Shown: positions 22,254-29,691, numbered from the stretch's first letter. The stretch is DNA of 64,000 nt from Edwardsiella anguillarum ET080813 (GCF_000264765.2 NZ_CP006664.1:2914001-2978000); one strand, 5' to 3'. Numbers and translations are program-made. Notes: a model not told the origin generated them from the sequence alone.

Positions 22254-22557
22254 AGTAACCTCCCTTACGTCTTGTTGAGTTTAATAAATCATAGAGATGA
22301 ATTTACTGGAAATAAATTGTGAAGAATAACCCGAACCTTTTAATGTAATTTTTCAGTGCGCGCAAGTACCCCTATCGAGAGAAGTCAACATAGAGAGCGG
22401 AGTAAATATAAATGTGTGATCGGTCAGGGCGTATGATGAATTAACAAAAAACGCATACATAGACGGGGAGTATATTTTCCTCGCTTCTGTCCATTTTTCC
22501 TAGGGTATTGAGTGCAGCCTCTGCAGCTCCCCGAACTGGCGGGGAGCGTCTGTACGG
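22254..22557. other. nikK upstream region
   Basis: About 300 bp without a gene, between nikK and the first yajL copy. It holds the NikR operator and the nikK leader. A hairpin GCTCCCC...GGGGAGC at about 22526-22547 sits after yajL but lacks a T-run. I found no cobalamin or NiCo riboswitch pattern. Confidence 0.6.
22431..22458. promoter_or_regulatory. NikR operator upstream of the nik operon
   Basis: GTATGA, 16 bases, then GCATAC. The E. coli NikR consensus is GTATGA-N16-TCATAC, so 11 of 12 half-site bases match with the exact spacing. It lies about 180 bp before nikK and suggests nickel-dependent repression of the importer. Confidence 0.82.
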
Positions 22558-23148
22558 TTAGCGTTGGTAGTCGTGGATGCCGGCGGCGGTGACCAGCTGC
22601 GCCGCGATGGCGGCCGCTTTCTCTCTGCCCAGCAGAATGTCGATGATCTTCAGCGCAAAATCGATACTGGTGCCCGGTCCCTGGCTGGTCAGCAGGCGTA
22701 CCCGCTCGTCATAGTAGGCCCGCTTATCCATCCATTTCTCTGCGGGGATCTGGGACTTCATGCCCGGATAACCGGTCATATTGGCGATGGGAAACAGGTT
22801 GTGGTGCTGTAGGATCAGCGCTGGGGCAGCGCAGATGGCGGCGATAAGACGCCCCTCCAGGTGCATCTGGCGGATCTTCTCGATCACCAGATCGCTATCG
22901 CGCAGGCACTCGGCACCGGCCAGTCCACCGGGCAGAATCAGGGCATCGAAGGGTTCATCGGCCACCTGGACCAGCGTGGTATCCGCCAGCAGGCGTACGC
23001 CGCGCGAGCAGACGATCTCCCGGTTGCCGTCCGGCGCCGCGCTGGCGCTGACGACCCGGATACCGGCGCGCACCAGCAGATCGATGGTGGTGACCGCTTC
23101 GGTCTCTTCACTGCCAGGTGCCAGACACACCAAGGCCGATACGCTCAT
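22558..23148 (-). CDS. yajL: YajL (DJ-1/PfpI family), extra copy
   Basis: DJ-1-superfamily protein, 196 aa, whose E. coli relative protects proteins against oxidative and glyoxal damage. The catalytic Cys lies in AAICAAPA and the acidic partner in [10 protein letters not shown]. It is almost identical to the second copy at 29104-29691, differing mainly in three codons near the C terminus and one Leu/Met change. Upstream on its strand is only the 3' remnant of panE, so it lacks the native operon promoter. Which copy is active cannot be told from sequence. Confidence 0.93.
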   Translation of the reverse strand: MSVSALVCLAPGSEETEAVTTIDLLVRAGIRVVSASAAPDGNREIVCSRGVRLLADTTLVQVADEPFDALILPGGLAGAECLRDSDLVIEKIRQMHLEGRLIAAICAAPALILQHHNLFPIANMTGYPGMKSQIPAEKWMDKRAYYDERVRLLTSQGPGTSIDFALKIIDILLGREKAAAIAAQLVTAAGIHDYQR

Positions 23149-23315
23149 AGGTTTGTTCCTTCCGTTTAATTAAATCAAAAAGCTGACGGTTTTCCGGCAG
23201 TGCCAGACCGTGGCTGCGGCCACAGCGGATCAGGTAGCCGGTGATGTAGTCGATCTCGGTATGGCGTTGGGCCTGAACGTCCTGCAGCATCGAGGAGTGG
23301 TTGTCGTGGGTCAGG
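22564..23315. repeat. Long direct repeat, left copy (yajL plus panE 3' end)
   Basis: About 750 bp that recur at 29107-29858 with roughly nine mismatches by eye. It covers almost all of yajL and the last third of panE. The match ends abruptly near 23315 inside panE, and upstream of yajL's 3' end it decays to weak similarity. Confidence 0.9.
23108..23315 (-). pseudogene. panE: Truncated panE 3' fragment
   Basis: Encodes only the last roughly 68 residues of ketopantoate reductase (from [15 protein letters not shown] to the natural end GVSGTWQ), matching the intact panE at 29651-30568. The first three quarters, including the NADPH-binding domain, is missing. An ATG-led open frame to 23320 exists by chance at the junction. 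It overlaps yajL by 41 bp exactly as the intact pair does. Confidence 0.88.
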
Positions 23316-23377
23316 GACATGCCTTAATGTAAATGGCTGGGCTCGCAACCGTGCAGATGGGAGAATTTGCGCCGGAA

Positions 23378-23415
23378 GGGATCCGTTTGGGAAACGGAAA
23401 ATATTGTACGTTAAG
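23378..23415 (+). repeat. Tn3-family 38-bp terminal repeat, left
   Basis: Starts GGGATCCGTTTGGGAAACGG and ends TTGTACGTTAAG, the layout of Tn3/Tn21-type ends (GGGG start, central GGAAAA, terminal TACGCTAAG). It matches the repeat at 28247-28284 at 30 of 38 positions. The outer end points left, so the cargo lies inside. Confidence 0.75.
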
Positions 23416-23446
23416 GTTGATTTTTAAACAGGAAAGTTTTTGAACA

Positions 23447-23467
23447 CGGCACCTGTTACAGGTGCCG
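23447..23467 (-). terminator. Hairpin after the cargo operon
   Basis: Perfect palindrome CGGCACCTG/CAGGTGCCG just after the exporter gene's stop. On the minus strand it is followed by TGTTCAAAAACTTT, not a clean T-run, so termination is probably partial. Confidence 0.5.
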
Positions 23468-23476
23468 CAAGGCGGG

Positions 23477-24685
23477 TTATGTTGAAGGGGGAGAGCTAGC
23501 TTGTGTCTTGGACTGCGCGGAATCCAGTTGGCGATAAGCCAGAACTGCTGAATATAGTGCGAGTAGACAGCAACAGAAGGCAAACATGAATATTGCCGGG
23601 TAACCAAAGATCGAAACAATCATCCCGCCTATCAAACCTGATATGAGGATACCAATGTCGAAACAAGATTCATAAGTGCTGAGAGCGAGTCCAATATTTT
23701 CATCAGGCATACTCTTTATGGCTGGTAATGCTAACAGTGGGTATACCATGGATAATCCGAAGCCTGTTAAGAAAGAACCCAGCATTGCTACCCAGGGAGT
23801 AAATGCCATACTGATTAGAAACAACCCCGTAGCCTCGACACAAAGAGAAAAGATGGTCATTCCAAGCCCGGAACTATCAGCTTTCCATCCCAGCGTAAGT
23901 CTTGAAAGAACGTAGCCCACGCCAAAAAGTGAGATGGCAATTGCAGCTTGTTCTCCCCAGTTGTTTTGCATAAATAGCAGGACTAGGAAGCCAGTGATAG
24001 ATGCATATCCGATGTTAGCCAGAGAGAAACCGGATCCTGCTTTCCATACACGTTTGATGGCGTAGCCAAGAGAGACATGATTTGCTGTCGGAGAGACGGC
24101 GACCGGCTTAACTAACATGACAACAATAAAACCAAGAAGAGGTAATAAAGTCATAATTAGCGCAGATATATTCAGACCTGAATGACTATAAGACCAAGTG
24201 CCTACGAAATTGCCTATGGCAAGTCCCAGGAACATGGCGATACCTACCCAGGACATGATCTTGCCTGCATGAGATTTTCCTACTAGTCCGATTGGCCAAG
24301 TTCCACTACAAGTAAAAATAAGACTTTCACCAATCCCCATAAAGACACGGGAAAGCAGAATTACGCTATACGCTGCTTGGGAAGGAGGAAGTAAAATGAA
24401 TGTCAGCCAGCAAATCAGCCCCGCCGAAACCGTTAATGAGAGACCCAGCGTCATACCTTTTCTCGGGCCATGGTTATCGGAATAGCGTCCAGCAAAAGCG
24501 CGAGAAAAGAGAGTGGCGATAGATTCTGTAGCAATAACTAAACCAACATAGAATGCTGAATAACCAGCAATTTTGTTGACATATAGCGGAAGAATGGCCA
24601 GCGATAACCCTAGACTAATTATAGCAAGAAAAAGAATGCTGGCCACCAATGTTGCGGCAATTAAGTTATTCTGGATTTTGTACAT
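23477..24685 (-). CDS. MFS transporter of the cargo operon, probable exporter
   Basis: Major facilitator protein of 402 aa with about 12 membrane helices, resembling the YhhS/YfcJ type of efflux permease. The loop 2-3 motif is GRYSDNHGPRKG. The ATG at 24685 follows AAGGAT by about 8 nt and overlaps the end of the formyltransferase gene by 20 bp, so the two are coupled. As the last gene of a biosynthesis-like operon it most likely exports the product and may give self-resistance. Low GC like the rest of the cargo. Confidence 0.82.
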   Translation of the reverse strand: MYKIQNNLIAATLVASILFLAIISLGLSLAILPLYVNKIAGYSAFYVGLVIATESIATLFSRAFAGRYSDNHGPRKGMTLGLSLTVSAGLICWLTFILLPPSQAAYSVILLSRVFMGIGESLIFTCSGTWPIGLVGKSHAGKIMSWVGIAMFLGLAIGNFVGTWSYSHSGLNISALIMTLLPLLGFIVVMLVKPVAVSPTANHVSLGYAIKRVWKAGSGFSLANIGYASITGFLVLLFMQNNWGEQAAIAISLFGVGYVLSRLTLGWKADSSGLGMTIFSLCVEATGLFLISMAFTPWVAMLGSFLTGFGLSMVYPLLALPAIKSMPDENIGLALSTYESCFDIGILISGLIGGMIVSIFGYPAIFMFAFCCCLLALYSAVLAYRQLDSAQSKTQASSPPST

Positions 24686-25295
24686 TCATGTAATCCTTAT
24701 ATATTATCTTATTTCCGGATATCATTAAGTTTCCATCCAAAAAAGATAGAATTGCACGATAAATCATCTTTTGCTCAACCTCAATGATAGCCTGGCGTAG
24801 GTCATTTTCTGTCATACCATTGTAGATCCTGACGGGTTCTTGATCTATAATAGGTCCTGCATCCACTTCCTCATTAATAAAATGCAAAGTAGCCCCGGTA
24901 ATGCGTAGTCCCATATCTAGAGATTTTTGTTGAGCCTTATCTCCTGGTAGCGCAGGAAGTAAAGAAGGGTGTGTATTCATGGTGATTGAACCAAATTCCA
25001 TAGCAAATTCCCTCGTAAAAATTCGCCTAAAACCTCCAAGAATAACTAAATCTATCTGGTTAGCACGTAAGATGCCTGCAATATGCTCATCAAATGCACT
25101 GCGTGAACTGAAATCTTTATGATTTACCATATTCACCTTACGCCCCAAAAAAAGAGGGTTAGAAGATGAGGTAAACTCTATATTATTTGTTATAATAACA
25201 CTCAGTTCCGCAGTTATTCGACTTTTGTCCACGGCATTGATAACAGACTGAATCAAACTACCTCGTCCTGAAAATAGAAATGCTACTTTTTTCAT
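24666..25295 (-). CDS. PurN-like folate-dependent formyltransferase
   Basis: A 209-aa single-domain formyltransferase of the glycinamide ribonucleotide transformylase fold. The catalytic triad of the family is visible: Asn107 and His109 in MNTHPSLLPALPG and Asp145 in EEVDAGPII. The N terminus KKVAFLFSGRGSLIQ matches the PurN P-loop-like start. It overlaps the amidohydrolase gene by 4 bp (ATGA). The housekeeping purN lies elsewhere in enterics, so this is probably a pathway enzyme that N-formylates an amine with 10-formyl-THF. Substrate unknown. Confidence 0.82.
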   Translation of the reverse strand: MKKVAFLFSGRGSLIQSVINAVDKSRITAELSVIITNNIEFTSSSNPLFLGRKVNMVNHKDFSSRSAFDEHIAGILRANQIDLVILGGFRRIFTREFAMEFGSITMNTHPSLLPALPGDKAQQKSLDMGLRITGATLHFINEEVDAGPIIDQEPVRIYNGMTENDLRQAIIEVEQKMIYRAILSFLDGNLMISGNKIIYKDYMNVQNPE

Positions 25296-26581
25296 AATTT
25301 AACTCGCTCTCTTAGAGTTTTGAATCTCGCATCATTTTCTATAGTGCTGTTCTTGGCAAATTGTCCATCGATAATAATTTCATTACCATCGATTAACACG
25401 TAGGAAGGATTTTCATTGTTTAATAACTTGAGCAACGAAACAGGAGTGTTAATGTAGTCAGTATCAATTTTTGATTTTTCAAAAAAAATTAAATCAGCTT
25501 TGTAATTACTTTTTATTTTTCCAACATTATCCAGCCCCAGTGTTTTTGCTCCACCTTCGGTTAGAAAATGAAGCGCTTTTGTTGCTGTTATTTTTTTATT
25601 AAAATCAGCGTCTCCATGGTGATATAATGCAAACATCGCATCAAATGTAAGGTTGTTGCCTGGATTTACCATTGCAGCGTCGGTTCCTAATCCGATATTC
25701 AGGTTATTCATCAGTTCAGCAAGTGGTAGCGTACCTGCGCCAACAAAACTATTACTAACGGGACAATGAATTATATTGGACTGGGCTTCTTTAAGCAGAC
25801 TGATATCTTTCTCTGAAAGATGGCAGCAATGTACAAGAGTTGTGCTTTGATCAAGTATATTCAAGTCAGCTAACCGTTGAATACCGCTCTTTCCATACTT
25901 ATGAATATGAAGTTCGACCTGAATTTTCCCTTCATGAACATGTAGGATGAATCTAGTATTATTCTTTTTCGCTATTTGATGCAACTCTAGAAGAAGTTGA
26001 TCATCTGCTGACAACTCGGATGCCGTGGCTGGAGTAATGGAAATTAATAAATCCTGATATAACGAGAGAGCTGAATCAAACTTATCAAGTGCAGTCTCTA
26101 CAGAACTATTTTGAGGACTATGCCCTTTTCCAACCCAAGTATTACTCTGGCAAAAATTCACTACACAACGGCATCCTATAAATTTAGCAGCCTTAATATC
26201 ATCATCTGCACGACTTGTGAACAAGCCGAAAGTTGTTACGCCCTTTTGGATCCCAGAAGTAAGAGCCTTTAGCGCAGCAATATATTGACCTTCTGGAGTT
26301 TCTATTTTGTTATTTCTGTGAACAGAATCCAGAACTATATCAATTGGTGATGCATCAAGAATGCTACCATAAATTTCTTTACTGGGGTGAATGTGGGCGT
26401 TAACAAGGCCTGGAAACGCAATAAGGTGCTCTGACTCAATGACAGTAACATCGTTACTTACTGAAATGTTTTTTCCTGTTTCGATGATTATCCCGTCCAC
26501 AATATAGATATCACCACTTATGAGTAACATGGTGACAGAATCGAGATATTTTATTCCTTTGAAAAGAGTCTTCCGTTTCAC
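25292..26581 (-). CDS. Amidohydrolase of the ATZ/TRZ deaminase type
   Basis: A 429-aa metal-dependent hydrolase of the family containing cytosine, guanine and 8-oxoguanine deaminases and triazine hydrolases. All metal and catalytic residues are present: His63 and His65 (NAHIHPS), His216 (HVHEG), His251 and His254 (VHCCHLSE), and Asp301 (GLGTDAAMV). It probably deaminates or opens a nucleobase-like ring made by its neighbours. It starts 68 bp after the DUF84 gene and overlaps the formyltransferase gene by 4 bp. Confidence 0.82.
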   Translation of the reverse strand: MKRKTLFKGIKYLDSVTMLLISGDIYIVDGIIIETGKNISVSNDVTVIESEHLIAFPGLVNAHIHPSKEIYGSILDASPIDIVLDSVHRNNKIETPEGQYIAALKALTSGIQKGVTTFGLFTSRADDDIKAAKFIGCRCVVNFCQSNTWVGKGHSPQNSSVETALDKFDSALSLYQDLLISITPATASELSADDQLLLELHQIAKKNNTRFILHVHEGKIQVELHIHKYGKSGIQRLADLNILDQSTTLVHCCHLSEKDISLLKEAQSNIIHCPVSNSFVGAGTLPLAELMNNLNIGLGTDAAMVNPGNNLTFDAMFALYHHGDADFNKKITATKALHFLTEGGAKTLGLDNVGKIKSNYKADLIFFEKSKIDTDYINTPVSLLKLLNNENPSYVLIDGNEIIIDGQFAKNSTIENDARFKTLRERVKL

Positions 26582-26649
26582 AAATTAACTCCTGCTGATG
26601 GTATAGAATTGCACCCAATAGCTATATTAACTAAATTTGGCGCCTATAT

Positions 26650-27207
26650 TTATAAATTCATTGAATTTTGTTTTGCAATCATAGAACCCAGCGCACATCG
26701 CAGTGCAGTATTAAATTCATCTGAGCGAGTATACATCCCGTCACTAAGGACTCCGTTGGTTCCCAGTCGCTCCAGATCTTCCCGTGATACTGATACAAAC
26801 TTTTCCAGTACTAAATCAGAAAGTTTCATGTTGCGTGATAGGCCATTGGCAACGTCATCTGGCAGCATGATTTTTCCGCTGCAACCATAAAACATTTTTC
26901 CGCTTGCAACATGTTTCAACACGGCCCAACCATACAGAAATGTTCCAAATGGGGTCGTTTCCGTGAGTCCCTCAAGAGCGATGATTAAATCAACCTCACG
27001 ACCAAATCCAGCTTGAAAATTTTCGATACGCCTATGGCAACCAACCAATGCTTCTTCGTCTGAATCTGGTGTTTCACTCACATCGGAGGATACGGTATAA
27101 CATCCTAACGAGAAATTACTAAACGCCAAACTGCATATTTCTTTGGTTGCTTTTATTTTTGCACTGTTTTCAGAGCATAAAGCAATAACAGGGTATTTAT
27201 TCTGCAT
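26650..27207 (-). CDS. DUF84 (YjjX-type) nucleotide phosphohydrolase
   Basis: A 185-aa protein with the motifs of the inosine/xanthosine triphosphatase YjjX family: CSENSAKIKATKEI at the N terminus, SDVSETPDSDEEALVG in the middle, and IIALEGLTE. YjjX acts on non-canonical purine nucleotides; here a role as a pathway nucleotide hydrolase is more likely, because it overlaps the end of the thymidylate-synthase-like gene by 11 bp. Substrate not determinable from sequence. AT-rich. Confidence 0.75.
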   Translation of the reverse strand: MQNKYPVIALCSENSAKIKATKEICSLAFSNFSLGCYTVSSDVSETPDSDEEALVGCHRRIENFQAGFGREVDLIIALEGLTETTPFGTFLYGWAVLKHVASGKMFYGCSGKIMLPDDVANGLSRNMKLSDLVLEKFVSVSREDLERLGTNGVLSDGMYTRSDEFNTALRCALGSMIAKQNSMNL

Positions 27208-28054
27208 GTGACCTCACCCATTTAATAACAGATGTATTATTCTTTTCATTTAAAATATCAGAAAGCGTATCTTTTGCTGAGTCAATCAATGGCATTCTTT
27301 CCTGGTATTTATCTACTATCTTATTTTCGATTACCTCATGAGCTTTTTGCAGGGTTTTGTTGTATATCTGAGTGAAGGTTGTTTTCATTACAGTTGTACC
27401 TAAGTCTAGATCCGTCATTCCACTCTGACATAAATCTTTCCACATCAACTCATGTATAAAGGAAAAAAATCCCATGTCATAAGGTAGCCCAGTAATAACA
27501 TCGGTGCTTCGGGATGTGGTTTCACAGTGAAGGGTATTGTTTTTTATATAGAACTGTATGCCAATGGTACAGGGGAAATCTTTTGTATCAGATTTATGGT
27601 AGCTCTGATTTATATTTATAATGGCTCGGCGGGTATCTCTGTTGGCCATGAGAACATGTTTAACCCAGTTATATTGGTTTCCATGATCTTGCACCGGCTC
27701 ATAAAATAAATAATATCCATAGTTTGAATTTACATTACCATTCTCATCGGTCAGGCTCATCCAGAATTTTGATGCTTTCGCCAGCCCATCTTCAGCTTTC
27801 AAACTTCCCTGAAAGTACGCGACAAACTCTCTAGCCAGATACCTGATAGCCCCAAGTCTGGCGGTATGAAGTCTATTCATTGGTTGCTTTAATAAATAGT
27901 TTACACCGTATGCCTGCTGCGCATCACCAGCACGTGAAGAAATTAATTCTCCTTTTGAAAGAATATGATATATGCCACTTTTGACAAGTTCATCTACGGA
28001 ATCTGCTGCAATTGTATGGAATTGATTACCAGAGATTATAGAATTACTTTTCAT
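27197..28054 (-). CDS. Thymidylate-synthase homologue, probable (d)CMP hydroxymethylase-like enzyme
   Basis: A 285-aa member of the thymidylate synthase superfamily and first gene of the cargo operon. The catalytic Cys162 is kept (DFPCTIGIQF), as are the phosphate-binding Arg182 and Asp185 (SRSTDV), the RR pair in RDTRRAIIN and an NSNYGYYLF segment. The key Asn that reads uracil in true ThyA (in PFNIA) is replaced by Asp193 (LPYDMGFF), as in T4 dCMP hydroxymethylase, where it selects cytosine. The canonical DTHLYSNH segment is not conserved. I chose ATG 28054 after AAAGGA; an upstream in-frame ATG at 28081 has weaker support. Confidence 0.8.
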   Translation of the reverse strand: MKSNSIISGNQFHTIAADSVDELVKSGIYHILSKGELISSRAGDAQQAYGVNYLLKQPMNRLHTARLGAIRYLAREFVAYFQGSLKAEDGLAKASKFWMSLTDENGNVNSNYGYYLFYEPVQDHGNQYNWVKHVLMANRDTRRAIININQSYHKSDTKDFPCTIGIQFYIKNNTLHCETTSRSTDVITGLPYDMGFFSFIHELMWKDLCQSGMTDLDLGTTVMKTTFTQIYNKTLQKAHEVIENKIVDKYQERMPLIDSAKDTLSDILNEKNNTSVIKWVRSHAE

Positions 28055-28081
28055 GATGCATCCTTTACCAAGAAAACACAT

Positions 28082-28246
28082 GTTACTCGTTCAGAATAAC
28101 GTCTATCTTTTTGTTGTCCATATCTTTTTAATTAAAATTTTAAGTATTGAAGTCTCTTTACTTAATTAATAACCTCATCAAATAGTAAAATAAAATATAT
28201 TGACCTGAGATATATTTAGTATTGCCGGCTCCTTATTGTCTATACA
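28082..28246 (-). promoter_or_regulatory. Presumed promoter region of the cargo operon
   Basis: Strongly AT-rich stretch before the first cargo gene, ending at a Tn3-type repeat. Several TATAAT-like hexamers are possible, so I cannot pick one promoter. No operator palindrome is evident and no regulator gene is in the cargo. The remaining bases to 28422 hold the repeat and no gene. Confidence 0.4.
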
Positions 28247-28284
28247 GGGGTCAGTTTGGATATCGAAAATTATTGTACGCTAAG
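28247..28284 (+). repeat. Tn3-family 38-bp terminal repeat, internal
   Basis: Begins GGGGTCAGTTTGGATATCG and ends TTGTACGCTAAG. It matches the left repeat at 30 of 38 positions and lies in the same orientation, not inverted. Its inner side faces the resolvase remnant. Confidence 0.75.
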
Positions 28285-28422
28285 ATTAATATTTTATATT
28301 TTCTTTGCCAACAAGAATAATGACCTGGAATTACTCATGGACGCAGCCTAATGGTGGACCATGGAAATGAAACTGGAGCACTTTAAGAAAGCCAGAAAAA
28401 TCATAGCTCTTGTATAGATCAG

Positions 28423-28918
28423 TCACTCCGCTTCTGATTGATTTTCTCGATATAGTGCCTGAATTCGATATATCTGTGAGAGGCTGTAGTCCGTGGCATC
28501 TGCTGTTTCACTGATACTCAGGTTCTTCATCTGTGGTAGTACAGGATCTTTCTGATGTCGCTTCTGATCGGCCTGTTTACCCCGATATTTTCCCAATGTA
28601 TGCGCCCGTTCAATTCCCTGTTTCTGCGGCTGGCGGTGGCTCAGCCAGTTTTTATGTGGCATTGCGGCCATCAGGTCGATAAGCATGTTATTGATGGCGG
28701 TTATCAACGGCATGGGTGATCGGGTCGGCCTGCGAAGGGGTTTTATCTGAAAGTGCCTGCCATGAGGTGGGGAAATCCAAGCTGACAATCCGCAGTTCAT
28801 GTTGTTCTATCCGCTTTTTCAGCGTCATCCAGTCGCTGTTGCTGAGACGGATCAGGCGGTCTATCTGCTTGACCAGCAAAATATCATTGTGGTGACTGTC
28901 TATCAGTAAGGACTTCAT
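28423..28918 (-). pseudogene. Serine resolvase (TnpR-like), truncated and frameshifted
   Basis: Two frames together give a resolvase: the part before the break reads LLVKQIDRLIRLSNSDW and LRIVSLDFPTSWQAL, and the part after it reads TAINNMLIDLMAAM, GIERAHTLGKYRGKQAD and a C-terminal helix-turn-helix (SISETADATDYSLSQIYRIQ). A single extra base near 28701-28708 shifts the frame. The first roughly 70 residues, with the catalytic Ser, are missing at the boundary near 28918. It cannot be active. Confidence 0.82.
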
Positions 28919-28934
28919 TTGGTAAACGGAGCCC
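28918..28934 (-). repeat. Possible inverted, truncated Tn3 terminal repeat
   Basis: Read on the minus strand from 28934 it gives GGGCTCCGTTTACCAAA, matching the outer 17 bases of the left repeat at 13 positions (10 of the first 11). Only the outer part is preserved. It sits exactly where the resolvase is cut off. Confidence 0.35.
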
Positions 28935-28974
28935 TTACTGATGGGGGAAGTAAATATTTGTGATCGCCTAGAGA

Positions 28975-29002
28975 GTATGATGAATTTATAAAAACTGCAT
29001 AC
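28975..29002. promoter_or_regulatory. Second, orphan NikR-box sequence
   Basis: GTATGA, 16 bases, GCATAC: the same half-sites and spacing as the box at 22431-22458, but with a diverged spacer and flanks. No nik gene follows on either side; the next feature leftwards is the resolvase remnant. It looks like the left-over promoter region of a nikK gene. Confidence 0.7.
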
Positions 29003-29103
29003 ATGGTTAAGGCTTATATTTTTGCCAGATGGATTCTATTTTAGGTGGGGTATTGCCCCGCGACGCAGCGGCTCCCCGTGTGGTGGAGAGCCTGGAGGGC
29101 GGG

Positions 29104-29691
29104 TTAGTGGTAGTCGTGGATGCCGGCGGCGGTGACCAGCTGCGCCGCCACCGCGGCCGCTTTCTCTCTGCCCAGCAGAATATCGATGATCTTCAGCGCA
29201 AAATCGATACTGGTGCCCGGTCCCTGGCTGGTCAGCAGGCGTACCCGCTCGTCATAGTAGGCCCGCTTATCCATCCATTTCTCTGCGGGGATCTGGGATT
29301 TCATGCCCGGATAACCGGTCATATTGGCGATGGGAAACAGGTTGTGGTGCTGTAGGATCAGCGCTGGGGCAGCGCAGATGGCGGCGATAAGACGCCCCTC
29401 CAGGTGCATCTGGCGGATCTTCTCGATCACCAGATCGCTATCGCGCAGGCACTCGGCACCGGCCAGTCCACCGGGCAGGATCAGGGCATCGAAGGGCTCA
29501 TCGGCCACCTGGACCATCGTGGTATCCGCCAGCAGGCGTACGCCGCGCGAGCAGACGATCTCCCGGTTGCCGTCCGGCGCCGCGCTGGCGCTGACGACCC
29601 GGATACCGGCGCGCACCAGCAGATCGATGGTGGTGACCGCTTCGGTCTCTTCACTGCCAGGTGCCAGACACACCAAGGCCGATACGCTCAT
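29104..29691 (-). CDS. yajL: YajL (DJ-1/PfpI family), copy in native panE-yajL context
   Basis: A 195-aa DJ-1 family protein, nearly identical to the copy at 22558-23148 apart from a few residues (TTMVQ, AAAVAA, and a shorter C-terminal end). The catalytic Cys is in AAICAAPA. Its start lies 41 bp inside the end of panE, the ancestral enteric overlap, so this is taken as the resident copy. It is followed by the orphan NikR box. Confidence 0.94.
   Translation of the reverse strand: MSVSALVCLAPGSEETEAVTTIDLLVRAGIRVVSASAAPDGNREIVCSRGVRLLADTTMVQVADEPFDALILPGGLAGAECLRDSDLVIEKIRQMHLEGRLIAAICAAPALILQHHNLFPIANMTGYPGMKSQIPAEKWMDKRAYYDERVRLLTSQGPGTSIDFALKIIDILLGREKAAAVAAQLVTAAGIHDYH

Larger units (their letters stand above)
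23378..28934. mobile_element. Degenerate Tn3-family element carrying a five-gene cargo operon
   Basis: The AT-rich insert starts with a 38-bp Tn3-type terminal repeat at 23378, carries the cargo operon, contains a second terminal repeat at 28247 and a broken resolvase, and ends near a partial inverted repeat at 28918-28934. No transposase gene remains. No 5-bp target duplication is visible at the limits. The outer limit on the right is approximate. Confidence 0.6.

Noticed and set aside
22254..22557. Cobalamin or nickel/cobalt riboswitch before the nik operon
   Set aside because: No conserved B12-box or NiCo-type four-way junction found by eye; the NikR operator explains regulation.
27197..28054. 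Ordinary ThyA thymidylate synthase
   Set aside because: The uracil-binding Asn is Asp, the DTHLYSNH segment is missing and the gene sits in a cargo operon; only the fold and catalytic Cys agree.
23373..28246. 5-bp Tn3 target-site duplications
   Set aside because: The bases outside the ends (CGGAA at 23373-23377, ATACA at 28242-28246, TTACT at 28935-28939) do not match each other.
28361..28417. Short ORF of 18 codons between the Tn3 end and the resolvase
   Set aside because: No recognisable ribosome binding site or homology; likely chance.
23378..28934. Antiphage defence or toxin-antitoxin island
   Set aside because: No nuclease, sensor, toxin or antitoxin domain is present; four metabolic enzymes and an exporter fit a small-molecule pathway better.
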